A DNA stretch of 24,835 nt from contig JALRMH010000106.1 of NCBI GenBank assembly GCA_026119935.1, positions 1 to 24,835 on the forward strand, given 5' to 3'. The translations under genes and the position numbers were made by a program. Below the pieces are notes generated by a model, which was not told the origin of the DNA, searched no databases, and saw nothing but the letters and a program-made list of their open reading frames with translations. Positions within the stretch are counted from its first letter, which is position 1; the number at the start of each line of letters is the position of its first letter. This document shows positions 1-10,611 of this stretch, piece by piece. This DNA is from Endothia cerciana. Its lineage: Eukaryota > Ascomycota > Sordariomycetes > Diaporthales > Cryphonectriaceae.

Positions 1-1705
1 GCTAATTAAAATAGATAATCTAAGTTATTAGTTACTATCTTTAATATTATATTACTTTAATATAAGATAACTAGCTTAAATTATTATAATTAATATAATA
101 AGTTATTAATAATAGCTGCAATATTACTATAAGAATAATATTATTAAGAGCTCTTTTTAAATATAACTTAGACCTTTAATTCGATATTAAGGATAATATT
201 ATAGAAAAAAGAGCACCTAGAATAAAGAAACGCATTAAGCGCTTGCAAGCATTTCGAGAAGAGATGAAGGAATACTAGTAAATAGTAGTAGAATTACATG
301 CTAAGTACTATAACTAGAAATACTAGCTATTCGAATTTAGCAAAAAAGACTTAGTCAAGCTATTAACTCGAAATTTGCAATTTAAAAGCGAGTTAAAAAA
401 GTTAATCCTTTAATTTATAAGCTCTTTCAGAGTATTAGAATATATTAAGATATAAGTATACTATATTACACTCTTTAACAAATACTTACAGCTTTATAAT
501 ATCTTTCCTATATTCCTTCTCGAATTATAGAAGACCTAATAAAGTCAAGCTCTTTAAAACTTACTAATTATACCTGATCTTGCTGATAACAAGAAATAGA
601 AAGTAGAAGAGGTAGTAAATTATTAGATATTTAATAGCAACACGCATTACTTTATTAAATAGTCAAGATAGCTATTAGAGTATAACATTTAAGAACTTAA
701 AGACTATCTAAGAAATACTCTTTAAAAAGTAAAGCAATTCTTTTAGTAACAACTTAAGAAGAATAAGCTTTATAGAGCAGCAACTTGTATATAAGTTGCT
801 AATAAAGCTATAGTAATTAAAAAGAGATATAAAGATATATTACTAGCACTAGTTAAGTTAAAAAAGCTAGCTTCTTTACTATTTAGTACTTACTTACCTA
901 CTCAGCTACTATTAGTTATTAAAACGCTATATCCTTTTACTTATATTTTAGTTAAATTGCTTCTTTAACTTTATTTTCTTAGTAATTCTCGCTCTTATTC
1001 TTTAAGTAATTTATAACTTCTTTGCCTTTAGCTTATAGCTAACCTGCGAATAACTTGCTTTAATAAATTAAAGCAAGGTTGAACAAAAAGGCATTAAGAG
1101 CCTCTAGCTAAGCTAGTATTAATATAATAGCGCTAGCTACTGCCTGCTCTTTTAAACTTAGACCTAGCAGGTCTTTACTGCTTTTATAAGTAGTAACTAC
1201 CTTTTCTAGAGTATTATAGTACTCTAATACTACGATTAATTAAATAATATAGCTTGTATTATTAGACTTAAAGTATAGCAGCAATAATATAGCTTTATTA
1301 AAAGTAGCCTTTTATACTAGCAATTAGCTCATTAATTATTATAATAATACTAGCAGATTATTAACTACTTATACTTTTAAAGCTATATTATAGCACTAGC
1401 TTTTATAATTAAATATTTAAGCAATAATTATAGAACTATATATAAGCTTAATAAACTTCTATAAATAGCTTCTTATTACTAGTTAGATCTTACTTTAATA
1501 TATAAGCTAAATAAAACACTAAGAATATAATAATAAAATAATACTAAGCTTTAGTAACTAGCAAGCAATTCTTATTATTAAAAAAGTATATTAAACCTAT
1601 AATAATATAAGCAGACTCCTTTTAAAAGTCTACTCTTATATAATAAGCACTGTAGTAATCCGAGGATTCTTTAAGTACTAATTAAGTTTATACTAACAAG
1701 AGCAA
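1..1705 (+). mobile_element. RIP-degraded 3' end of a Ty3/Gypsy pol with chromodomain, plus 3' noncoding region (family A)
   Basis: This AT-rich stretch reads on the plus strand as the C-terminal end of a Gypsy polyprotein broken by many TAG/TAA codons. At about 573-750 the frame gives a chromodomain-like segment (KVEEVVNY, then THYFIK, then LKDYLRNTL). The less damaged paralogue at 18831-18965 on the minus strand reads NTHYFIK and EPEDYLENA at the same place, which is diagnostic of the chromodomain at the end of chromovirus integrases. Stops fall where Trp or Gln is expected, as RIP produces. From about 990 to 1690 there is no frame; this is 3' noncoding sequence, and its reverse complement matches 17937-18900. 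A short purine-rich stretch at 1697-1705 precedes the LTR and may be the polypurine tract. The 5' part of the element lies outside the window. Confidence 0.75.
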
Positions 1706-2010
1706 TGTCTAAGTATAGGCTTTGAATACAGAAATATAACTAAGTAATCTATGCAAGTATTTACTGCCTTTAAAGCTTCTAAGTATATATATTTTAGAAC
1801 TTAGATTGATAACTGAAGAGCTATATATAAGATCTATCTACTAGTAGTAATAACTATAATTATATATCCGGCTCTTTAATAGCTTGATTAAATATATTAT
1901 CAATCTAATTAATCTGATATATTAGATATATATTTAACTCAATATATCTATTCTTTATAACTCTAACTCTGAGTTATATAATTCTGATTTCTATCCTGTA
2001 GGTAAGTGTT
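1706..2010 (+). repeat. RIP-degraded family A LTR (3' LTR of the preceding element)
   Basis: The sequence beginning TGTCTAAGTATAGGC at 1706 is a mutated copy of the reverse complement of 16664-17003. Shared blocks include TTTGAATACAGAAATATA, ACTGCCTTTAA, GCTTCTAAGTATA, TAGAACTTAGATT, AGAGCTATATATAA and TTATATATCC. The internal sequence just upstream (1675-1705) also matches the reverse complement of 17004-17050, so the order internal, polypurine tract, LTR is kept in both copies. Beyond about 1885 the match weakens, so the right boundary near 2010 is approximate. Confidence 0.65.
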
Positions 2011-2395
2011 AGGCTTCCTGCTCTAAAGAGTTTGTTTAAAGCTCTTTAGTGCTGTGCTGCTTCTCGTAACCTGCATGCTGGATAAGTTATAACATTATCT
2101 CCCTCCTATTAATTATTATCCCTAACGATCTTCTGTAAGTTTCCTAGCTATCTTTATATTGTGTGTTGTGCCTTTCTAATTTATTATATCGGGTAGAGTT
2201 AACAAATCTTAAGTGCGAAAAACTTCTGCTCCTTCTTCTTCTAAGACTTCTGAGCGCAACATTTTTCTTTAATCTATTCTTGAATATTGCATTGTTATGC
2301 CTTCGTGTTCTTTATATAAGGCGCAGAGCCTTATTTCTTATTAAGTTTCTTCTTAATTCTCAGATCGCTGTTCTGAGTGCATTCGCCTAGGGTTG
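2011..2395. other. Unassigned AT/pyrimidine-rich spacer between retroelement fragments
   Basis: I recognise no gene here. The plus strand is pyrimidine-rich, with runs such as CTCCTTCTTCTTCTAAG, and the one short open frame is low-complexity Leu/Phe/Arg sequence without any motif. A GATAAGTTATAACA string at about 2083 recurs at the extreme right of the window (about 24820). It could be a decayed LTR or leader of the frame that follows at 2400. Confidence 0.35.
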
Positions 2396-2880
2396 TCGTA
2401 GTGTAACGTGCTAGGTCCTTCGCCTTCTAATCTTCGTTCGATCTCTCGTTATTATCAACAGCTTGAGGATGAGATAGAAGAGTTAAAGGAGGCACGCCGA
2501 GCCCTTAACACTAAGATTAACTATATGCGTTAGCAGAAGAAGATGTAGCAGGAGCAGATAGCTTATGTTATTCATTATAGGCTAGACTCTGTAGAGGAGC
2601 TAGATCGGGTAGAAGCTGAAGAAGAACGCTCTTATACTGTAGTAGTAGTATAAGAGGTGGTTTCTAAAGAGGCTGCTATAGTAGCTAGGAATCCTTTCTT
2701 TAAGAGTTTTAATTAGAATTCTATAAATATAAGGAATTCTATAATAGATTAGTCGGATTTTCTAATTAAAGAGTTATAGCCTAATAAGTCTAAAAATATA
2801 ATTAGTTCTGCTGCTAATAGCTTGTTATTCTAATTAGTCGTGTTCCTGTTATTACTAGAGTATTAGTCTAATATAATTAA
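2396..2880 (+). pseudogene. RIP-degraded plus-strand ORF with coiled coil, probably a retroelement gag N-terminus
   Basis: The plus strand holds a readable frame with in-frame TAG codons at probable Gln positions. It runs through YYQQLEDEIEELKEARRALN (from about 2452), then EQIAYVIHYRLDSVEEL and EEVVSKEA-like acidic segments, to about 2840. The first part has heptad-like Leu/Ile spacing and high Glu/Lys, a probable coiled coil. Base composition is less AT-rich than around it. It ends against the 3' end of the oppositely oriented element C, so the two frames converge. I do not recognise a specific family. A coiled-coil gag N-terminus fits the setting, but an accessory or captured ORF cannot be excluded. 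Confidence 0.45.
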
Positions 2881-2884
2881 TGAA

Positions 2885-5800
2885 ATCCTCGATTATTAAG
2901 TGTCTTTAGTAGTATTAATCGAGTAATTATTTATAATAGGTTAAGTTTTTTGCTAGTTCTTATAAGTTTTCGCTTACTAGGTAGTTTTTCTATTTAATAA
3001 AGTATTTTCGTATAATATTTATTCCTCTATGCTTAAGAATTGTTCTACTTTATATTTTAGTTTATTATCTTCAACTTTTATTATATTGTTTATAAGTGTT
3101 TCTTATACTGCTAGTTCTAGTAATAAGATGTAGAAAACTAAGTGTATTCTTATTCTGTAAGGTAGTGCTAGTTTGTAGTTGACTAAAGAGATTTGTTGCA
3201 AATTTTTAAAAGGTCCTAGTTTCTTATAGTCAAGTTTGTTGCTAGGTCTAGTTATTTTAATATTTTTGCAAAAAAGGTAGACCTTATCTCCCTTCTGTAA
3301 GATTAGTCCTTTAATCCTTTTAGTATTTGCATAGTGCGTTATTCGTTCCTTGACGAATTGTAGTTCTGACTAGAGTTCTTCTTAGATTTTCTTGATTTTC
3401 TTAACTCTCTTATCTGCTGCTTCTGCATCTGCCTCTAGCAGTGCTTTATAATAAGCTGTCAGGTTATATTTATAAAGTATATAGAATAGTGATTTCTTCG
3501 TCGTGCTTGTATCTATATTATTATAAGCGAATTATATAAAAGGTAATAAGTTAACCTAGTTGTCTTATTTTTAGTTAATATAGTGTCGAAAGTACTATTC
3601 GATAACTTGATTTATTCTTTTTGTCTGTTTATCTGTTTAAGGGTGAAATGCTATAGATATTCTGTATTATATTCTGAGTTGCTTTATAAGCGAAGTCTAA
3701 AATTTCGAGTTGAACTTTCTATTTTTATTAGAGATTACTTTTTTTAATATACTATAATTAACAATAATTATTCAGAGAAATATATATATAAGTTCTTCTA
3801 CTATACTACTTTCCTTATATAATAGGAAATAAGTATACTTACTTAGTTTGCAAACTATTATTAAAATGCTATTATATTATACTTTAATTAAAGGTTTTTA
3901 TAAAAGGAGTAGTTTAATAATAAAGTTTAGACTAATTAATTGCTAAATAGTTATAAATATTAGTAAGAGTTATAATAGTCTGTAAAGCTTATAACGACTA
4001 GCTTTATTTTTCTTATAATTATTATATTCTTATAAGATGTTTTTAATCTTTTTCTTAAGTTTTAAAAGGTTCTAGTATTTCTTAATTCGCTTATAAGTAG
4101 CTCTAACTTCCTAGTATTTATATACTAGAGCACTATATATATTTTTAATATATTCGTTTTATTCTGCTAAGGTTATTTATTCAGGGTCTTTATCTTATAG
4201 TTCTACTCTGAGAGTTACTATAAGTTCTTTATATATGTTGATAAGGTCTCCTTCCTTATTAATTGCAAAGATATCCTAGATTTCTTCTTTAATTTTATCT
4301 TAATAATCTGCTCTTCTACTAAGAGTATTAGCTTTAGTGTTATTTTTCCCTTAGATGTAAATAACCTTGAAATCGAACTAAAATAAGTATTCTGCTTATC
4401 TTACTTATTATCTGTTAAAGTTCTTTATTATTATAAATATAATAAAGTTCTTATAGTCTGAAAACACCTTGATTATATATTTAGTACTTATAAAGTAGTG
4501 TTCTTATTTTTTAAATGCTTCTACTATAGCTATAAGTTCTTTATTTAGTATTCTGTACTATAACTCTAGTTTATTAAGTTTTTTTGAGAAGTTAGTAATT
4601 ATCTGTAGCCTTTCTTAATTATTGCGCTAGTTAAATTCTATACTGAGTATATAGTCTGATGCATCTATATATAGCTTGTATTTCTTTCAAGGGTTTGATT
4701 TCTATAAAATAGAGTCTTTAATAACTAGTTCTTTAATTATCTTAAAGGCTTGGTTTTCTTTCTGATCCTACTAGAAGAGTAGGTCCTTTTTTATAAAGTT
4801 TGTAAAGAGTCTAGCGATTTCGCTATACTTGCTGATAAATTATTAATAAAAGTTAATATATTTAAAGAATGCTTTAATATCCTTAATATTTTTTAATATA
4901 AGCTAATCCTTAATTATCTATATTTTATCTTTCTGTATTTTAATATGTTTTGATTTAATTATATATTTAAAGTAGTTAACCTTTTGAATATAAAAATAGC
5001 TTTTAGTAAGTTCTATTAGGATATATGTGTTTTAGAGTGTTTAAAGTATTTGCTGTATATATCTTTTATATTCTTCGAAAGTTTTAGAGTAGATAAAGAT
5101 ATTATTAAGATAAGCGATATATATAATATTTAAAAATTCGCAGAAGATATAGTTGATTATTTCTTAAAAAGATGCTAGTGTGTTAGTTAACTTAAAAAGT
5201 ATAATTAAGTATTCGAAATATCTATAGCGAGTTTTAAATACTGTCTTTTATTCTTTTCTCTTTTTAATATAAATATAGTAATATCCTTCTTTAAAGTCTA
5301 ATACTATAAACTATTATATACTTTATAGTCGATCCTTGATTTCTTTAAATAATAATAGTAGGTATTAATTCTTTTTAATAATATTATTAAGCTATCTATA
5401 ATCTATATAAAGCCTGAGTTTTCTGTTTTTCTTTAATATAAATAGGATTAAGTATCCTGCTAGTAATTATAATAGTCTAATATATCCTCTTTTAAGATTT
5501 TCATTAAAGTACTCTCTAAATACTTCTAGTTATACTTTATTAAGCTTATAAATAGAAAAGAACTGCAGCTGAGTTCCTTCTTTTAATAGTATTTTATAAT
5601 TATATAAGCTATATTTTAAAAGTCTTGTATTAAATTTTCTTTAAAATAGTTTTATAAATTTATAGTACTCTTTTAATATTTTAGTAAGTATTAGTATTAG
5701 TCTGTTCTTTTTTATTTCTACTATTTAAAAGAATAAGAGGTACTATTAAGCATTTTTATTTAAAAGTAGTTTCTTTCCTTTACCTATTAATTATTATATT

Positions 5801-8135
5801 AGTAGCTTCTAGGGTTCTTTTTAAGCCGGATTAAGTTTCTTAAATCGTAGTTAAGGAATTTCTTTATAGTTTATAAGTCTATATTTCTATTATCGCTCTG
5901 AGTCGAACTAGTTTTCTAAGGGTCTGCGTCTTGTTGTAATGTTAACCTGCTGATGTTCTAGCACTGTTTTGAGTCTATCCTTGCTAAGTTCTTCCTTATA
6001 AGCTATCAGCCCTGCTGATTTAGAGGTATTTATAAATTTGCTTAAAGCTCTGTTTCTTAAATACTACTTAACAACTAAATCCGATCCTGCGCTTTTAATT
6101 GCAACCTTTTTATAAGTAATATTATTATCTTATAAGATCTAGCTAGTAGTTTAATTAATTTAAGAATTATACTCCTTAAGCTAAAAAAGTCTTATAATTA
6201 ATTTATATTATACTGTATTTATAATATTTAATATAATAAAGGTTATATATTTTTAAATTAAGATAGGTAGATAATTAGTCTTTTTATTAAATATTTTTTA
6301 ATTATATATAACTAGTTGTTCTTTTATAATATTAAGTTGATAAGGTTTTTTCTTTTAATGCTATTATAGTTGTACTTTATAAATAATTGCTAGCGAAATA
6401 AAGTTTCCTTAAATACTATTGTCTAATAGTGCGCTATATTGCTTCTTGCTGATATAGGTATTTAATTTTATATATATATAATTCTATTCTATAATATATA
6501 GAGACTTTTAAGCCTTGATTATTTATAGTCTTATTACAAGCAATTCTTTCCTTTTAAAGATTTCTTTACTTTATAAGCTGCTCTTTAAGCAAGTCTTCTA
6601 GCCTATTATTAACTATACTTATATTCTTCCTTATTATCTTAGTATTTATACTAGTCTCGAACTTTATTATAGATATAAATAGTGCAGTTAGTAGTTTTAC
6701 ACTGCTATTATTTAACCTTCTTATTAACACATTCTTTAAAGCAATTATTCAGCAATTTAATATAAGCATTGTTATGCTCTTTATTAAAGACTTTTCTAAA
6801 CTATAAATAAGGTTCTTTAATTTTTTAGATAATCTAGTTGTATTCTCTAACTAAGAACTACTTATGCTTGACTTTATTTATAAAGTATATCTTGCAGTTA
6901 TAGTATATATATAAAACTTATATAAGTTCGTAGTATTCTTTATTAATTAGGCTAATTTTTAAATCTTTTAGCTATTTAGTTTTAATATTTTAAATAAATA
7001 TTATTATAAATAAATCTCTAAGGTTAAATCTGTATACTATATATTTAATTTTTGACTTTAGAGTGATTTATTTTTAGTTTAAGTTTTAAGTATAAGTTTC
7101 CTTCTTATTTCTAGCATTCTCATCCTCTGCCCTTAAAGTAATAAGTTCTAGCAGTTTATCTAGTTGTCTATGCTAAAAGTTCTCTTTCTTTATAGTTTCT
7201 ATAGTTGCTTAAAATAAAGGACGTTCCTGATAGTAGGTTATTAGATATAGTCCTTTATTTTTAAGTTCCTGATTCTTCCTTTCGAGTTTTTTTTCAAAAG
7301 TGCTAGAATAGTCTGAGTCGCTGTTATTTAATACTATATTATAGATTAGGCCCTTCTTACCTATTATTAGTTACTATATCTTTTTAGGTGCTTTAAAGAA
7401 CTATCTTAAGCCTTTTTTCTCTAAAAGATATACTAAATATTTATTATTAAAGCAAAATATCTAATTAAAGCACCTGTAATTATTAATAAAATCTAATACT
7501 TACTTCAGTAAAATATTATTACTTAGCTAATTAAGTTCCTATTATTAAAGGATATTCACTTATTATCTTTTTTAAATTAGTTGCTATTATAGCTTCTTAA
7601 GCTGTTTATATTTTTATATAAAGTAGCTATACTTCTTATAATTAAAGCATTTTATTCTACTACTTAGTTTTCCTATAAATTAATAGTTTGCAGCATCAAG
7701 TTTTATAAATCTAATATAAATGCTTCTACTCTATATTATACTTTAGCGCTGATTTCCACTTTAATTCTTAAAGTGAAATTTCTTATTATTATTACTAGAT
7801 TATAAGCGCTATATAGGTTAGCTTCCTTCTTTCTTAAACTTCTCTATTCGTTATTTATAGAGATAGTTGTTGATTCTGACTACTATATTTACAAATGTTA
7901 TAAAATCTTCAAGCTAGTCCTGCTTAGAGATTTCGTCCTTAACTTCGTCCTTAAGTCTTTTATAATAGTATTCTATAAGATTCTTATCTTCTTATAAAAG
8001 TTATACTAAGAGTTGCTTAAACCTAACTATATAAGCTGATGCTGATTTAGAAATAGATTATCTAATTAATAGCTGTTAAGTATTTATCAATATTAAAACT
8101 AATTTTTATAATATAAAAAAATTAATATAGCAAGC
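2885..8135 (-). mobile_element. RIP-degraded Ty3/Gypsy chromovirus gag-pol ('element C')
   Basis: Read on the minus strand from right to left, the classic Gypsy order is visible through many stops. Gag capsid lies at about 8050-7700 (RLKDEVKDEISKQD, FITFVNI, then RIEKFKKEG). A zinc knuckle lies near 7660-7620, with later Cys/His positions turned to Tyr. Aspartic protease is near 6425-6380 (ALLDN, then GNFISLA). Reverse transcriptase covers about 5460-4900 (KKNRKLRLYIDYR, then AYLNNIFIYSKTFEEYKRYI). The end of RNase H is at about 4440-4330 (AEYL, FDFKVIY). Integrase with C-terminal chromodomain covers about 4200-2890 (AFHP, TDKQTKRINQVIE, QFVKERI, KLDYKKLGPFK, KYKVEQFLSIEE, FIK*KNYLVSENL). The RT YxDD box reads YLNN and the integrase glutamate reads Lys, so it is dead. 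The 5' end is interrupted by a solo LTR at 8141, and element sequence continues to at least about 8410. Confidence 0.85.
5101..5106 (-). other. Mutated RT catalytic box of element C (Asp-Asp to Asn-Asn)
   Basis: On the minus strand the codons at 5106-5101 are AAT AAT inside AYLNNIFIYS, where the Gypsy family has Y-x-D-D. GAT/GAC to AAT is a G-to-A transition in each codon, consistent with RIP, and abolishes the metal-binding aspartates. Confidence 0.8.
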
Positions 8136-8140
8136 TGCTA

Positions 8141-8362
8141 TATCAGAACACCTATTATATAAGCCCAGCAGAGTCACAATAATATAGCGAGAACAGGCTG
8201 TCTGATTGATACTGCTAGGTATCTGTTAGTACAGAGACTGATTCTTACAGTGTAGAAAGAACTAGTGTGCTGAATCGCTGGCTATTTGAAGGGAAATAGC
8301 CTGTGCGCCGCTAGCGCTGTTGTCCGCTAGCGCTGTAAGCTACTAGCGCTGTTGTCGTAACA
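8141..8362 (-). repeat. Solo family B LTR with intact target-site duplication
   Basis: This is a 222-bp LTR with plus-strand ends TATCAGAACACC and GTCGTAACA, i.e. TG..CA termini with one RIP change. It is flanked by the perfect 5-bp direct repeat TGCTA at 8136-8140 and 8363-8367. There is no internal region on either side, so this is a solo LTR left by LTR-LTR recombination. It matches 17052-17274, 23565-23787 and 24388-24594. Orientation is given as minus because, at 17275, the polypurine tract adjoins the LTR on that strand. The right part holds three spaced copies of a CTAGCGCTG motif with the palindrome AGCGCT. Confidence 0.9.
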
Positions 8363-8367
8363 TGCTA

Positions 8368-8765
8368 GTTATTTAAAAAAAAGCTTGTATGCTATTAGTG
8401 CTGCTAAAAGACTGTTATTATAATATACAGCTAGTATTAATACTAGAAATACAACTTAATGCTATTATTTAGTTATATTAATACTCTATAATTTTTACAA
8501 ATTAATATCTAATACCTTTTATTAAACTAAACAAAGCTATTTATAATTAATTACTTAGCTAGAATATTAAATTATTATAAGCTGCTATTTTATTTTATAA
8601 TATAATAAATCTTGCTTTATAAAAATAAATACATCTATTTATATAGTAAATACATTCCCTTCTATATTTATATATATGTGCGCGTGTAATCCCTAGTCTA
8701 GCATATAACTTTAAGTTAAAGAAGAGGGCCTTGACTTATAAACAAACTCTAAATTAAGTAAGGCT
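8368..8765. other. AT-rich, gene-free stretch; element C tail and isochore boundary
   Basis: The first 45 bases continue the element C sequence interrupted by the solo LTR and match the reverse complement of about 24605-24650. The rest is AT-rich with poly-A/T runs and short TATA/GCGC alternations near 8665-8685, without a recognisable frame. Base composition changes abruptly near 8765, where the GC-balanced island starts. Confidence 0.6.
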
Positions 8766-8767
8766 AA

Positions 8768-9398
8768 TCAGCAGGCCGGCCCAAGCGCAACCGATCCTAC
8801 GTCAAAGCACAGGCCACCCGTACCCGTTTGTATAGCCGATTGTAGTACAATCCCCGGAGAATAATGCCTAGGGCCTTTCGTCTCGTAAAGATTCGCCGAT
8901 ATAGGGCGGTACGGGTCCGACTGTGTCTTGAGGATGTCGGTGTCTATCCTACAAAGGAGGTGAGCAAGCATACCCTAACATTCGCTGTATGAATTGTCTC
9001 CTTGCTTTTGCGCCTACCTTTGAGGAGCCCCTTCACCTCGCGGTCCAGCTTTCCAAAGCCTCTCACTGTGGCGAGATATGCCTGGAACAGAACGCCGTGG
9101 CCTTTTCAAGGTTGACCATCACTCTCCCGCCGTGGCTGCCATGTTGCGCGGAATGTCTGTCGAGCGATGACAGGGCAGATGAGATGCTGCCTTCTATCGC
9201 CTTCAACGCCGATGCAACCTCGGTCTCCTTGAAAGGGGTTGGGAAGTACGGGCCGTCGTGAGAGGCTGTAAACATGACTTGCTTTCTGATTCTCTTAGCA
9301 TCAACCGGGAGCGGGACGATCGTGGTGAGGATGTCTAGAATTCGTTTCGTTTCTGCCAAAGACGAGTATAGCGCCTCGATTGCAATCGTGAATAGACA
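8768..9398 (-). pseudogene. CaiB/BaiF-type (family III) CoA-transferase pseudogene, N-terminal part only
   Basis: Minus-strand exon 1 reads ETKRILDIL, then VMFTASHDGPYFPTPFKETE and VNLEKATAF. After a frame change it continues as LFQAYLATV and GFGKLDREVKGLLK. Across a 74-nt intron, exon 2 reads DTDILKTQSDPYRPISANLY. I recognise this as the N-terminal part of fungal CaiB/BaiF CoA-transferases, which move CoA between carboxylic acids; this is from memory of the family, not a search. Damage: one base is missing after KATAF near 9097-9092, giving a stop soon after; the likely start region reads GAG GCG CTA TAC where an ATG would be expected, with a stop upstream; and family similarity ends near 8850, so the C-terminal half is lost at the AT-rich boundary. 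An ATG at 9359 exists but lies within the conserved N-terminus. Confidence 0.65.
8944..9017 (-). other. Predicted intron (74 nt) in the CoA-transferase pseudogene
   Basis: On the minus strand the intron runs from GTAGGCGC (donor, 9017 downward) to TTGTAGGATAG (acceptor, ending at 8944). A GCTCAC branch-like motif lies at 8965-8960, about 17 nt before the acceptor. Removing it joins GLLK to DTDILKTQ in one frame. The nearer TAG at the acceptor would leave an in-frame stop, so the second TAG is preferred. Confidence 0.6.
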
Positions 9399-9607
9399 CC
9401 GTCAGACACGACGGCAACCACGACGACAACCACGGTTTCGATGGAGTCACAAAGGTGCGGTAAGATCAAACCAGGAAGAAAAGCCTATGGACCGATAAAG
9501 GCTCCGCGAACTACGCCCGGCCCATCAGAGGCCCATCGGAGGCTTGTACGCTAATAGTTATAGTACTGCATAGTACTAAAGAGCTTATATTCGTAGTAAG
9601 TTACGGA

Positions 9608-9628
9608 GTGGGCCCTGCACGGGCCCAC
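9608..9628. repeat. Perfect GC-rich hairpin (8-bp stem, 5-nt loop)
   Basis: GTGGGCCC and GGGCCCAC flank a TGCAC loop. No T-run follows and no gene ends here, so a terminator role has no support. Confidence 0.6.
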
Positions 9629-9920
9629 ACGAGGAAAATATCTGCTGGATTACATATTATTGATTCCTTAAGAGCATCATTTGGCAATCGTACAGCGCAT
9701 AGTTATGCGTCGATAGAAGGTAAATAGCGAAAAAAGGAATTTGGAGCATATTGGTAACTACAAGGTGAAACTTTCATTCGGTAGAAGAGTCTCCACGATA
9801 ACCTTTTTCATGCACTGCGTTGTCTCTTGTCAATTTCAATGTACCCGTAAGGCTAGGCTAGCTGCCTGATAAGTAGCAGGTCTTGCTCAATATTTTAGTT
9901 TAATATCACAAAGCGTAGAT

Positions 9921-9961
9921 GGAAAAGGGGAGGAAAAAAAGAAGAAGAAAAAAAAGGAGAA
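9921..9961 (+). repeat. 41-nt homopurine tract
   Basis: An uninterrupted A/G run (G-rich, then A-rich with GAA repeats) bounded by T at 9920 and C at 9962. It lies about 650 bp upstream of the FAD oxidase. Such tracts are common in fungal promoters and can be low-complexity noise. Confidence 0.7.
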
Positions 9962-10611
9962 CGAGAGAGCAGGACTGGATTTTTTGAAAAACAAAACTAA
10001 TCATGCATCAAGTTAAAATCTCGCCGCTCTCAGCAATAGGCCATTGGAAAATTTCTTCAACCCAAGAATAAAACCGCATAACAACCTATCTTCGGTAAGG
10101 CACCTGGACTCCTTCCCGAAGAGACTAGCATGTCTTAGACAAGTATCCGCAAGTAGTTCTTCGCAGGTCGGGTAAGGCTCTCCAAAGCGATCCTGTACCA
10201 CATTAGAAGAAAGATCACCTAGCATTATTCATAATAACATATCACTGTCAGCCACTAAGGCCTCTTGTGGCAAATATGATGACGACTAGCAGGTAGCACA
10301 GGGGTGTAGTGATACAAACTTACTGCCGGACTCCCAATCATGAGCGGTTCCGTTGAGTTCACGCTGTTGGTTTGGCTCACCGCTGATGACCATGACTTTG
10401 TTTGGTTTCGTTAGTGGCGGCGTGGCGGCATAGCGGTTTGTATCGTCGGGCAATATAACCCGGATTAGAATAAGCACTATTAAGGCTCACATCAGCATAT
10501 GACTAATGAATAGACCGAGTAGAAACCCTAAAAAGCCCCCAAGAACGGTTTGTTTCGTATGTGTAGATTATCCATCAATGGTGATTGTCTCAATTCTGCA
10601 CCATCTTAATC

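Larger units (their letters stand above)
9399..10611. other. Intergenic region without a recognisable gene
   Basis: Normal GC content but no frame with recognisable domains. It contains an 11-bp tandem duplication GCCCATCRGAG at 9520-9541, a perfect hairpin at 9608-9628, and a 41-nt homopurine run at 9921-9961. Short frames on the minus strand (10013-10225, 70 codons; 10286-10477, 63 codons) show no family features. The last part is the presumed promoter and 5' leader of the FAD oxidase; I could not identify a convincing TATA box or regulator site. Confidence 0.5.

Noticed and set aside
2163..2390. 75-codon plus-strand ORF
   Set aside because: Low-complexity Leu/Phe/Arg sequence in a pyrimidine-rich repeat spacer, without any motif or homologous feature.
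8101..8420. CRISPR-like spaced repeats around the AGCGCT motifs
   Set aside because: The motifs are within an LTR, with only three or four copies and irregular spacing, in a eukaryotic genome.
9608..9628. GC-rich hairpin as a transcription terminator
   Set aside because: Intrinsic terminators are not used by fungal Pol II, there is no T-run, and no gene ends here.
10013..10225. 70-codon minus-strand ORF with ordinary composition
   Set aside because: It looks protein-like in places (PTCEELLADTCLRHASL) but is short, unrecognised and has no supporting context. It could be a fragment of a lost gene.
10585..10611. Upstream TTG extension of the FAD oxidase
   Set aside because: Fungal genes start at ATG in nearly all cases, and the ATG at 10612 has a good context.
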